Shown: positions 11,201 through 21,147, counted from the first letter of the stretch. The stretch: DNA of 32,500 nt from Nemertoderma westbladi (GCA_032718475.1 JAUCBJ010002251.1:1-32500); one strand, 5' to 3'. The notes: generated by a model from the sequence alone, not told the origin. Made by a program: numbers and translations.

Positions 11201-14200
11201 CTCCACGAGGCTGCCAAAGTACAAGATTATGCACCGGCTGGTCCTCACGGCGAAAGCAATGTCCTGCAAAGCGGAGGCGATTTTGTTCTAGTGTCAAGCT
11301 TGGGGGAACCAATGAGACACCTCCACTGTTATATAGTGTCTGGTTGGAGATGTGTGCATTGTACTTGACACAATGAACCCGGCGTTGCATTCTTGTGAAT
11401 GTGCCATCCAGAGATTTTGTGTCCTCAGCAGTTAGAGCCCAGCATGAACTCCCATAGAGGAGTACTGGAACTACTGCTGCTCTAAATAATCGGACCTTAA
11501 GTTTCCGATTAATTCTCGTTGACTTCCAAATCCTGGTAAGCCTATTCAAGGCTGCCCATGCCTTTCCCTTACCTATTCGAAGGTCCTCACCTGACTTCCG
11601 GATCCATGATCCCAGGTAACAGAAGTCATCCACATGCTCAAGCATACCATCTTTTGAGCTTATGCTCATCCGATCAGAGACTTGCTGAGGACTTTCAAAG
11701 TTAACTGTCAAAATTTTGGTCTTTCTGGAGTTAATAAAAAGACCAACACTAGAAGCAGCATGTTCTAATGAGCTGAGGAGGAGGAGCCGTTGGGCTCCCT
11801 CTAGTGATTCTGAGAGTACTCCTAAGTCATCAGCAAAGTCTAGGTCAGTTAGGTACTTGGCAGGATTTCCTCGACTTCTGGAGCCAGTAGGTGGAGTTAT
11901 CATCACCCCATCATCATTATGATGATCAAAGGACATGCGTAGAACATAGTCAACCACAATTATGAACAAGAATGGTGCAAGTGTGTCTCCCTGGAGGACG
12001 CCCCATAACACTTCAAATGGTTCTGTGTCACCGTCAACAGTAGACACAAATGTTGTCGAACCATCGTATACTGATCTGATTGCTGCAATAATTTCATCAG
12101 GAATCCCATATAATGAAAGTATGCTGAACATACGTGAGCGAGAGACTGGCCTTGAAGAAGTCAACAAAGATAAGAGCCAGATGCCTGTCTTTCTTTTTTG
12201 ATAACTCTTCAATTATCCTTCATATGCCAAAATGGGCTCCATGGTCCCACGACCTTTATGGAACCCATTCTGATTTCCACGGAGCAGTCTCTCAATAGGA
12301 TCCCTGATGCGATTTAATAGAATTCTATTGTATAGCTTTGCAGCAATCGAGATCAATGAGATTCCCCGAAAAGAACCATAGAGTGTTAGGTTGCCCTTCT
12401 TGGGAACTGGCACCAACTTATTTGTTTTCATTTCTTGTGGGACTCTTGTTGTTCGGTACATGTCTACTATGATGGGATAGATGAGATTTAAACACTCGGG
12501 TATTTTAAAGGCCTCAGGGGGAACACCATCTTCTCACTGGCACGATTGGTCTTAATGCTCTTTGCAGCAGCCTTCACTTCTGCAAAGGAGATATCGCCAA
12601 TGGGAATATCTGGGAGTACAGACTCAGACACTTTTACTTCTAAAATGTTATCAGGCAATACCCTGTCATTATTGAGGAGCTTTTCAAAGTGGGCCTTCCA
12701 ACCATTGAGGCGATCGGCTGGTGATTCAGCCTTAACCTTGGTGGTTGGTTGGTTTTCCGACCAGTAAGCAAGTTGATCGATTTCCATGCCTGGGATGATT
12801 GCCTGCTGTCATCAGCATCATTGATGGCATCAACCTGTTGGTTTATTAGCTCCTGTAGATTACCAGAGTACTGCCTGTTCAGGGACCTAGATGCCGCCTT
12901 AACTGCATTCTTGGCTGCTATAGTCTGTTTGAGTCGGGAGTCTTTCTGTGCCTTATATAGGTCATTTCGGCACTTCGGAATTTTGTTGTCAGTCCAGGGG
13001 GCCCGTTTCCTGTTTCGAGGGTATACAGGAACTGTTTCTGCAGCTGCTAACTTAACTGCTTCTGTAAAGGCAGTATAGCCCTCACAGTGATCTGACGCCT
13101 GAGAGGCAAGAACCTCATACCTGTTGCTCAGCTGTAGTGTGAAGCTGGATCTCACACTTGGCTGTTGCAACAGAGAGGACCAGTCATGCCGCGGCAAGGC
13201 AGATTTCGTTGTTCTGCTAGCACGCAGACTAAGTCTTACCTTGGCCATAATAAGGCGGTGATCACTGGAGAAGGGTCGAAGTGTAAATGCATTACAGTCT
13301 TGTATAGAGCTCGACTGTATTTCCTACGAAACAGAATATGGTCTATCTGGGACTTGTGACAAGGTGACAAGTGACAAGGGCAGTCAGCTCAGCTCACCTT
13401 TTCGCATTGGGGACCCGAGTGTTAGGGTGTTTACTGAGGCTAGTCTAGTGACTTGCTTCAGATTCACCAATGGCTTTGTTGGCCGGGGTGGAACATGAGT
13501 GTAGCCTCCAACTCCAGAATCCCTCTCCCCCTCACAATCTGGCCTCCCTGGTGACCCAGGGTTTGGGCCAGAAAGGTCATCAGGAAAGGGACTCAAAGAA
13601 TTGTTGCCTGCTCTCTCTCCAGTAGGGGGTGAGACAGGCAGCTGGTCAGGAGATAACTGATGCCTGTGAGGCCGATTGTGTCCGGTAATTCCACTGGCCT
13701 CTATTGGCCGGACCTCCGCGTTACTAATGTAATCCATAGTGGGGGTTGGGGGGTGCTTTTTGCCGAGTCAGCTGCTCATCTGTCAGCCGAGCTCATCTGC
13801 TGGTCATGCCCTGTACCCCTGCTTCCAGGTGCAGGTCGCAGTGAAGTGTACTCAGAGTGAACATGAGAACACTCTACTCCTGACCAGCCATTGGTAGATC
13901 ACCATCTGCCTGGCCAGGCCATATACCCCTGCAGCCAAGTATATGGGTCCTTAATCCAGGACCAAGGGCGTCCTTATCCCAGAACGAAGGTGGTCCTAGT
14001 TACAGGACCAGATTTGCCCTAAGAGGGTCTATGCAGCTACAGGTGGCGCCTCCTTTATACTGCATGGAGGTGGCAAGTTTTCTTGATCAATGACCCAGAA
14101 TACCTGACCTGACCTGAGAAGAGGAGTGTAGTTACCTGGTTAGTGGTTAGTATTCCTCATATGGTTAAGGCAACCTCGGGGGGTGCTCGTGCGACCCTAA

Positions 14201-17200
14201 TCCTTTATACCCTTCCACTGTGAAGGAGGCAAACATCACTAATGGGTAAACGCGAGGTGTACGTAAAACGTTTGAGTGTAGAGCAATTTAATAGTACCAC
14301 ACCTATGTGATTCCAGAATGTTAAGTATTAATTCATTAACTACACGTTAATGCAATGTCAATTCCTCTGAGGTTAGCCGTTCCTTTTTCAATCCACAGGG
14401 TGAAAATACGCCACACGTATTTTTGAATGCGTCACACGCACTCAAGTTCAATTGCACGCAATTCTCAAACGCACACAATTTTTATAGTTCATCAAGTCCT
14501 TCACACCTCACATTTTAACACGCCAGTGTTGTTCGTGTTACAAAATGCACTCTTTTAAAGCATACTTACACCAGTCTCTTATACTGTTCATACGCCATAG
14601 TTTCACACGATTATTTAATTATTTAGATTATTTAAGTAACAGTCCCGATACCTGTTTTAATTCAGTCCATACATACATACATACATACATACGTTACATA
14701 CATCTAAAATCAAGTCCTGCATTATCTCAGAATTGCAATAATAAATTAGAATTCACATCGAAATTATTTTATTTTTATTGGTTCACGACGGGTTCCTGTG
14801 GGAAAGCTGTTACCTCTATCCCGTATTAAGTTTATTTATTTTATTTTATTATTTATCTTTTATTGTACGTAACGTATATTTATTTCTGTCTGCCTAATAA
14901 ATAGGTACAAAGCTTTACTTTACTTTCTTCTTACTTTATAACGCAACTTATTCTATAGTGATACCCCGTGTTTATTTCCCCATATATTTCCCTATAATGG
15001 TCCTTATATGGATCCTTATATGGATCCTTATAAGGATCCTTATAAAGGTATATTAAACCAATAGTAGAACACAGTAGTACACGGCAGTCTCGTAATGGTA
15101 TCTTGTTACCATGGAGAACTGCTTAACATGTGTTACGTAATGGTATATTGTTACCATGGAGAACTGCTTAACATGTGTTACGTAATGGTTTATTGAACCC
15201 TTAAACACAGGGTAGAACACAGGAGTACACCATTAAATAAATAAAATAAAAAGACAAAGCTTCATTTTATTTTCATACATATAATAAATTTGCTATTATT
15301 ATATTTCCATGTTATGGTACACCCATCCCGAATAAATTTGCTATTATTATATTTCCCTGTTATGGTACACCCTTCCCGCAGTCATGTTTATATGAGTGGC
15401 GGTGGTTATGTTATTTGCTCCAGCAGACAACTCGTTGGTACTTCGGGAGGGGGTTCATGGTCTGTTTGGCCCATACGGTGACACTTTGTAGGAGCGGTGT
15501 GGTAGCATAGGTGCTTCTGTTTCCAACCCGCATTCCTTGCCTCGGTGAGGAGAGCATTCGCCAGTCCTCCCTGTTGGATCCTCGTGTGTGGTCTGGTCGA
15601 TGCGTGCCGCCTTCTAGGCAAAGGATTCGTTGGCTGTTTCCGCCGCGCGAGCCGGGTTTATGCTTTCTCGGGATTCGCGGTCTGTGGCAATCCAGTACAG
15701 TGTTTGTCTCATCTATCTCATTTATCGTTACGAACATCATTCCTGCCGATGTTGTTTGTTGAATGCCGTTTTTGGGCTTGTTAGTCTGAATAGGTCGGCT
15801 GAGAGACCACCCGAATGGTGTCTATATTGCCACAGGATCTTGTGACTGGTTCGACCCATACACAACAGCGCAGCGAGACGTTGGGTGCTGCAGGGTAATC
15901 CAAGCCGAGGATTATAGAAAACTTTGGTATGTCTAGGTTAGTAGTGGAGAAGTCGATGTGGTTGAGGGGCTCGTATTGGTCCATTTCGACTTTTGTTGGT
16001 CGTCAAGCATTAATGTTGATTCCGGTTGTAAAGCGAATCGGATCGCAGTTGAGTGTAAAGTCGGATCAATTGTCTAAGTTCTTTATGCCGCTTCGCCCAG
16101 TATTGCTGATCATAACTTCTTCATTATTGGAGATAAGTGTAGTTTCTCCCACTTTACCGGTTGTTGTTGGAATACCAAGTCCGTTGGCAATGGTTGTTTC
16201 TGTCAAGGTAAAGGATGCTCCAGTGTCGATCAACATTAATGTTGTTAATGATTTTCCGTAGTCCTTGCAGATTCTTGCTGGCACTACTTCGAGTAGTATG
16301 GTCTGATGTTGTATATTAGCGCAAGTCGCCGTGGCGTGTGTAGTTTCTAGGATTTCTAAACAATTGTGTTCTATGTGGCCGTATTTTGCGCAATAATAAC
16401 AGAGATGGTGTCTTATTGCGTATGATATGATATGCGACATGATATGCGTATGTCTTATTGTGTTTTCGTGACAATTGTTGCCAGTCGTAACAGTCACCCA
16501 TTTGGCTTTGTCATGAATTTGACAATTTTCTCACATATTGTATTGCTTTGACCGCAAAGTACCTCGTACTTTCTGGGATACTGTAGTATTATTTTGCTGC
16601 GAATTTTGCTGCAGTCTTGATTGGAGCATGGACCTACACGGACGCGTGTTTATTTGGTTACTGTAGTTTTTGTGTGTAGTTTGTTCTTTGCCGATTATTG
16701 TTGCATATGGCAACGATTCTGGACTCGTAGTCCGCTTCTGGTTAATGAATTCTGCATTGTTGTCGGTATAGTCTGTTCACCATGGTCGTTGTGGTGAAGT
16801 TTGGTATGTTGGCTTATACCAGTGTGTCAGGTTGCTTGACTCCCTGAATGAGATCCTTTTTGGACTCGTAGTACACTGCTCGTCAACGTGCCTATATGGG
16901 CACCCCTGTGGACTCGTCCCAACCTCGTCATTGCATGCTGCATATTATGCTGCATATGACTGTGTTCTTCTTGACTCCGTTTGCTTCAGAGATGTAACAG
17001 AAATACCACCACAACCACCCCCCCCCCCCGTTATTATTTTTCAGCGCTCGAAGGATGTGACACAATTATTTGAAATATTATAGATTTTAAATTTGATATA
17101 ATATTGACATTGTGCGGTTTGAATTTATTTTCATCAAGATGTTTTTTTCTTTGATTTAGGTGCCAGGACAGTGCTCTGCTCCTCTTATTATGTTTTTTAA

Positions 17201-20200
17201 TGATGAAAACTACGGTGGTGAGATGTACATGTCTAGTGGCAATATTTTGTCCGGTGAATTTCTCAATAACGCTCAACAGAATGATATTTCCTCAATGAAA
17301 ATTATTTGCGGCCAGTAAGTATTGCCAGTTAAATACAATCTGATTGATTTTTGGTTTAGTAACAGTGCAGATCGTATCGATAAATTATAATAATAAGATT
17401 TAATTATTAAGAGAGATGGTGCAAGTACTGTACAGTCGAGTACAGTACATGTACAACAGTAGTTAACCATGGGGAACTATCCACGCATATGAGTCATCAA
17501 GAAGTAGAAACGTGATTGGTACAATACAAATTTGTGGAAATGCTTCTCAACAGGTTGATGAATACAATTTGACGCAAACCAAACCAAAGCTTTTGGTTTC
17601 CGTTGTGTCACCAAAACCACGAAATTTGGTTGACTTGGAAAAATTTAATCAAAATTATAAACGTGCCAAATTTTGTAGACGCCCTATAAAAAGGACATCT
17701 CCGTAGCCCTATGTATGTCGGTCCAGTATTTCAGTATAACAGTACCAACATACAGTACAATACAACCACATCTATGTAAAAGAGCTAGGGCCTACTTTGG
17801 AGAACGCACCATGAAGTAAATAGCTAAACCCATTTTCGAACAATTATGGCACAGCGAGTAACTTTGGGAGGACTTGTCACACAAAAAACGTCTTAATTTA
17901 ATATACAACGGCTATTATAGTAGAAAAGGAGCAGGTTTCGGTGACAAGAATTATTACGTGTGTAGAGCATAATTATTGATATTTTTTAATATATTTAAAG
18001 CCTCTATTTTAATAAAATATACTAATTACCATTTTTATTTGTTTCAGTTTCTCCTTTTGAACCGTGGTTGCTCTTCTTGACCTATCGTACTGCATGCAGC
18101 ACAGTAATTTATTCTACTACTACTACTACTATGATCGGCATGCTGCATTGCAGCTGCATTTTTAAGAATGCTGTGCCGGGTTGTCAACAAAATTGCACCG
18201 CCACAACTCCCTATCACCCATGACATTTGCTAGATCATCCGCATCTTTAAGGCCAGTATCCTTTAAGATGCGTCTCAAGAAAGTCATGGGCTGTCCACCA
18301 TGCTTATTCACTCCATGAGGCTGCCAAAGTACAAGATTATGCACTGGCTGGTCCTCACGGCGAAAGCAATGTCCTGCAAAGCGGAGGCGATTTTGTTCTA
18401 GTGTCAAGCTTGGGGGAACCAATGAGACACCTCCAATGTTATATAGTGTCTGGTTGGAGATGTGTGCATTGTACTTGACACAATGAACCCGGCGTAGCAT
18501 TCTTGTGAATGTGCCATCCAGAGATTTGGTGTCCTCAGCAGTTAGAGCCCAGCATGGACTCCCGTAGAGGAGTACTGGAACTACTGCTGCTCTAAATAAT
18601 CGGACCTTAAGTTTCCGATTAATTCTCGGTGACTTCCAAATCCTGGAAAGCCTATTCAAGGCTGCCCATGCCTTTCCCTTACGTATTCGAAGGTCCTCAC
18701 CTGACTTCCGGATCCATGATCCCAGATAACAGAAGTCTTCCACATGCTCAAGCATACCATCCTTTGAGCTTAATTTATTCAGTAAAATATCTCTAAATAA
18801 TATATTCATCAATAAAAGCTGATATAATTATTGCTTAAATTCAAGGTGGATGGTCTATGATGGTGACTCCTACACTATGGCAAAAATCCGGCTTATTGGT
18901 CCAGCTGATTATCCGAATGCATACAGTTGGGGAAGTTCTACACTTCCGGATAACTCGATATCAAGGTAATCATAATTTAATAAACAAGGTAATTTAATGT
19001 AGAATATTGGGGCGATGTTGAGCCCCATATTGGAGCGGTGTATGATATATCGATATATAATTATTACTGACTATTTAGTTGCAATTATCGAACTTCTTTA
19101 TATTTATTAATTTAAACAAATATTTTTATTCTTAAATTGTTACTTTTTCGCTCGAATTTAGACTAAAATCGGGAGAAAAAGTTGCACTTTTTTCCCTAGG
19201 GAAAAAAAACCCATAGGATTGCATTGATTCTACTTTTTTCCCGGCGAAAAATTATTATTTCTTATTTTCTTATTAATTCTTGTTTAATTTTTACTCCAAA
19301 ACGGAACTCAATATCCAATATTGGTTTATGTTGTTTAAGCGGCTCTCTAGTTACGAAATGAATATTCCAGAACACTAAATTATTTAACATTGAGTAAAGC
19401 AGGATCAGGAGTTGAAGAGTACAGTAATTTGAATTGCAGTAACTATGGAAGCAATATAGTAAGTTACTATAGTTGCATTTAGTAACACTATATCGCTGTA
19501 CGTTTTATTAAAGAATTAAACAACAAAAAGTACTAATTTAAGATTTATTACTGTATAAGAGACATAAGACATACTGCATACCAGATATCTACATTTAAGA
19601 CATATTTAACAGAATTACCTATTACATGGGAAAAAAACATTTTTTTTCAATATTCTCTGGACCCTTTATTAACCTCGCTAACACACAACATACGTAATAA
19701 CATACGTACTGTAGACACAAGCATACAGTGCGCATATAATGACAGTTGTATTCCTAATCACAGTTTTCTTTCAAAATTTATCACTACAAGTTAAACATTT
19801 ATGAAAATATATTTGTCCACTAACTGTACTTTCTCAGATTTGTTACACAATTAGATATTTTTGTTAAATTTGATTTTAATATGATTTTGTTATAATATTG
19901 ATAATAGAAATTAATTATTATTGAAAAAGATAATGTTTAATTACACTTTCCTTTCATTTTACATTTTCATTAACATTAAAAGTTTGTATGGCTATTTCAT
20001 TTTCTAGATAACTTAGGTTTTTGTCGGTAAATCAAGAATTATACTTCCTAAAAGATAGTAAATCATAAAGTGAATATCGGTAATTATCTTAGTTTTAATT
20101 TACTTTACTTTATTTTACGTTTTCGACACAGCATCTGCATACACAGACAGCAATTTTTAGAACATTTTGTACGGGTAGACCTTCTGACTACACGTACCTG

Positions 20201-21147
20201 ACCACAAACAAATGTTGCAAGTACCACTTTATTCGACTTCTAATCAATAATTTAATTTATTGATATTTCGCACTATTTACATTCCTTATTTTCTTCTTAG
20301 TGCTCGACCAATCTCACGAGACGGAAACACCCCAACTATTGCGTTATTCTCCCTCAATCTCTTTGAAGGCAGCATGTTGGTGCTCGATGACTCAGAACCC
20401 GATCTCGCATTTCCTGTATTTAACAACCTGGCGTCATCAGTAATAGTGACAGGGGGCACTTGGGAACTTTATGAGTTAGTGAAATACTGTAGCACATACT
20501 ACATAAAAATTACTGCACAAACTGTACCATGTACTGCACAACCTGTACCATGTACTACAGAAATTGTATTATGGACTGCAAAAACGCTACCATGTACTGA
20601 ATAAACTGTACAGTGCTGCATTAACTCTACCATGTACTGCATAAAATGTACCATGTATTCCAGAAACTGTACCATATACTGCACATCCTGTTACCTGTAC
20701 TACCGTAACTCTAACATGTACTGTATAAACTGTACCATGTACTACAGAAACTGTACCATATACTGCATAAACTGTATCATATACTGACTGTTAAAACTTT
20801 ACCATACCAAGGACAGACAGTAAATGTTGTACATATGTACCGCAGGAACTACATTGGCTGCGCTAGACTTCCAAACTGTAGGTCAGCTATTCGATCCCAC
20901 ATGGATACCAACGTTGCTAATATAACGTTGCCAACAACGGTTATAATAATATTGGCCTAACCTAAAGGTTCTTTCAATTATTTAACCCTTTACGTACTAA
21001 TTTTTCAGCCTTGCCGACTACCAGGGACCTTCGGTTCGACTAACATTTGATCCGGTTACTTTAACACAGAATGAATACATGTACCCTTCTTCTCTGGGAG
21101 CCTTGAATGATAATAAAGTTACATCTGTTAAATTGATATCCCCTTAA
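8064..21147 (+). CDS. Beta-gamma-crystallin-like protein, three domains, six exons (5' end missing)
   Basis: Joined exons 8064-8206, 10319-10445, 17160-17314, 18846-18965, 20301-20474 and 21009-21147 give 858 nt: 285 codons and TAA, all with GT..AG borders and matching phases (2, 0, 2, 2, 2). Each exon carries one Greek-key motif. Domains are residues 1-90, about 97-182 and about 193-285. Trp corners are seen at TGGQWTLYQ, CGQWMVYD and TGGTWELYD. Ca2+-site consensus [N/D][N/D]xx[S/T]S is kept as DNTLTS (78-83), DNSISS (177-182), NNLASS (223-228) and DNKVTS (274-279). QNDISS (130-135) is partial and LETASS (31-36) has lost it. Family proteins are structural and often Ca2+-binding; the actual role here is unknown. 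The start codon and any signal peptide are on an unseen upstream exon. One-motif-per-exon structure is like vertebrate beta-crystallins. Confidence 0.88.
8207..10318 (+). other. Crystallin intron 1
   Basis: About 2.1 kb. A relatively GC-rich stretch at 8400-8690 contains a short stem (GCGATACGAGATTA ... TAATCTCGC near 8409-8446) and could be an old SINE or MITE, but I do not recognise it. A small stem with CGGCCTTCGGCC lies near 8939. The rest is AT-rich with no gene. Confidence 0.5.
10319..10445 (+). CDS. Crystallin-like exon B: Greek key 2 (domain 1)
   Basis: Acceptor TATATTTTAG, donor TAT|GTAAGT. Completes the split Gln codon of exon A and ends in phase 0. Encodes YTALAPGKSTVLNPG, then a Tyr-rich turn and the Ca2+-site motif DNTLTS followed by IKRSFDY. 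Confidence 0.85.
10446..11005. other. Start of crystallin intron 2, no gene recognised
   Basis: Ordinary noncoding sequence between exon B and the LINE-A insertion. It has short frames only and no repeat recognised. Confidence 0.4.
11006..11015. repeat. Target-site duplication of LINE-A copy 1 (left)
   Basis: TACCTGGTTA, identical to 14133-14142. Confidence 0.85.
11052..13248 (-). pseudogene. LINE-A reverse transcriptase, broken by frameshifts
   Basis: Four overlapping or abutting minus-strand frames (13248-12640, 12787-12488, 12461-12213, 12212-11052) together cover linker, RT and C-terminal domains. Recognisable RT blocks: a GISLISIAAKLYNRILLNRI block, NQNGFHKGRGT, LQGDTLAPFLF, the catalytic FADD within LDFADDLGVL, and LFINSRKTK. 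After it come LLYGSSCWALT and LRFAGHCFRRED, typical of the RTE-like C-terminal region. The polymerase is inactive here because of at least three frame breaks. Family placement (RTE-like) is from motif memory and needs a tree. Confidence 0.85.
13260..13737 (-). pseudogene. LINE-A N-terminal region and deleted endonuclease
   Basis: From ATG at 13737 the minus strand encodes a Pro/Gly-rich, polar segment, then RLASVNTLTLGS, which fits the first strand of an APE-type endonuclease. A stop follows at 13384. Directly after it comes SQIDHILFR, which fits the end of the same domain, and after a frameshift SSDHRLIM with the conserved Ser-Asp-His. The catalytic middle, normally about 150-200 residues, is missing. 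The junction at about 13361-13383 contains short GTGACAAG direct repeats, which suggests a deletion by slippage or microhomology. Confidence 0.7.
14133..14142. repeat. Target-site duplication of LINE-A copy 1 (right)
   Basis: TACCTGGTTA, identical to 11006-11015. Confidence 0.85.
15001..15048. repeat. 12-bp tandem repeat (four copies)
   Basis: TCCTTATATGGA twice, then TCCTTATAAGGA and TCCTTATAAAGG. Confidence 0.85.
15091..15195. repeat. 45-bp tandem repeat (2.3 copies)
   Basis: CGTAATGGT starts at 15091, 15136 and 15181. The first two units share GTTACCATGGAGAACTGC and differ by one base. Confidence 0.9.
15283..15378. repeat. 48-bp tandem duplication
   Basis: AATAAATTTGCTATTATTAT starts at 15283 and 15331. 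The two units differ at two positions and both end in CCCG. Confidence 0.9.
15770..16713 (-). pseudogene. LTR-retrotransposon gag-protease remnant
   Basis: On the minus strand a Gln/Asn-rich segment (16713-16531) is followed by a retroviral-type zinc knuckle CYYCAKYGHIEHNC (C-x2-C-x4-H-x4-C, near 16345-16405). About 50 residues later comes an aspartic-protease start LMLIDTGASFTLT (near 16200-16240), with the catalytic Asp-Thr-Gly. Farther left, in another frame, FSIILGLDY fits the family's later 'ILGxDY/W' strand. Stops and frameshifts separate the pieces, so it is dead. No reverse transcriptase follows. It is not obviously the same element as the Gag at 1-2720: Ty3-like and Pao-like origins are both possible. 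Confidence 0.65.
16714..17159. other. End of crystallin intron 2, no gene recognised
   Basis: Contains a C-rich tract (CCACCACAACCACC followed by a C run, about 17007-17030). Nothing else recognised before the exon C acceptor. Confidence 0.4.
17160..17314 (+). CDS. Crystallin-like exon C: Greek key 3 (domain 2)
   Basis: Acceptor TTTGATTTAG, donor CCA|GTAAGT (phase 2). Starts with VPGQCSAP, a likely interdomain linker, then LIMFFNDENYGGEMYM, the classic start of a crystallin Greek key (aromatic, acidic, YGG). The calcium site is QNDISS. It ends just before the Trp of the Trp corner, four codons earlier than the equivalent introns in domains 1 and 3. Confidence 0.88.
17315..18104. other. First half of crystallin intron 3
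   Basis: About 790 bp without a recognised gene. A short A/T-rich stretch near 17970-18040 precedes the LINE-A fragment. Confidence 0.4.
18105..18114. repeat. Target-site duplication of LINE-A copy 2 (left)
   Basis: TAATTTATTC, identical to 18771-18780. Confidence 0.9.
18115..18770 (-). mobile_element. LINE-A copy 2: 5'-truncated 3' fragment
   Basis: Same family as 11016-14132 and very similar to it (only scattered substitutions). It covers the C-terminal RT region from about KDGMLEHVEDF to the 3' end. The 3' tail is (TAG)n on the minus strand, seen as TACTACTACTACTACTA at 18115 on the + strand. A perfect 10-bp target duplication, TAATTTATTC (18105-18114 and 18771-18780), proves a target-primed insertion with 5' truncation. 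The coding part reads from about 18762 to 18162. Confidence 0.92.
18771..18780. repeat. Target-site duplication of LINE-A copy 2 (right)
   Basis: TAATTTATTC, identical to 18105-18114. It lies 65 bp before the exon D acceptor junction. Confidence 0.9.
18846..18965 (+). CDS. Crystallin-like exon D: Greek key 4 (domain 2)
   Basis: Acceptor AATTCAAG, donor AG|GTAATC (phase 2). Encodes WMVYDGDSYTMAKIRLIG and ends in the calcium motif DNSIS; the last Ser of DNSISS is split across the junction with exon E. A LINE-A fragment ends 75 bp upstream of this exon (plus its 10-bp target duplication). Confidence 0.85.
18966..20300. other. Crystallin intron 4
   Basis: Very AT-rich, no gene recognised. Around 19160-19250 a GGGAGAAAAAGTTGCACTTT / CTTTTTTCCCGGCGAAAAA segment contains short complementary A/T-G/C blocks, perhaps an old MITE end. 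Nothing else seen. Confidence 0.45.
20301..20474 (+). CDS. Crystallin-like exon E: Greek key 5 (domain 3)
   Basis: Acceptor TTTCTTCTTAG, donor TATGA|GTTAGT (phase 2), nearly the same donor as exon A. Encodes a short linker, then IALFSLNLFEGSMLVLDD, the calcium motif NNLASS, and VIVTGGTWELY. This is the longest exon (174 nt) and the clearest family match. Confidence 0.9.
20505..20800. repeat. Degenerate 22-bp minisatellite in crystallin intron 5
   Basis: About 13 imperfect units of AAACTGTACCATGTACTGCAT type, starting about 30 bp after the exon E donor. Units differ by several substitutions each, so the array is old. It makes open frames on both strands that I treat as artefacts. Confidence 0.85.
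21009..21147 (+). CDS. Crystallin-like exon F: Greek key 6 and stop (domain 3)
   Basis: Acceptor TAATTTTTCAG. Encodes LADYQGPSVRLTFDP, then LGALNDNKVTSVKLISP and TAA at 21145-21147. DNKVTS matches the calcium-site consensus. The protein ends three residues after the last beta strand, as usual for single-chain crystallin domains without a C-terminal extension. Confidence 0.88.

Larger units (their letters stand above)
11016..14132 (-). mobile_element. LINE-A copy 1: RTE-like non-LTR retrotransposon with internal deletion
   Basis: Lies in crystallin intron 2, antisense to the gene. It is bounded by a perfect 10-bp target duplication, TACCTGGTTA (11006-11015 and 14133-14142). On the minus strand the order is 5' untranslated region with CAGGTCAGGTCAGG near the start, a first coding segment, a remnant endonuclease, reverse transcriptase, and a 3' end in GCATGCCGATCCTAGTAG-type sequence. 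The TAG-repeat tail matches the other copies. The endonuclease middle is missing (see the two pseudogene entries). The 5' end is the longest of the three copies. Confidence 0.85.
14143..15765. other. Intron 2 stretch with short tandem repeats
   Basis: No gene recognised. It contains a CATA microsatellite near 14669-14692 and three short tandem arrays listed separately. Short minus-strand frames at 15411-15740 are Arg/Pro-rich and may be the continuation of the gag-protease remnant, but I see no RT motif. Confidence 0.45.

Noticed and set aside
11071-12767. + strand frames within LINE-A copy 1
   Set aside because: Shadows of the minus-strand RT, which has the recognisable motifs.
20260-20604. 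114-codon frame including exon E and repeats
   Set aside because: Only 20301-20474 is crystallin; the remainder is intron start and end of a 22-bp minisatellite.
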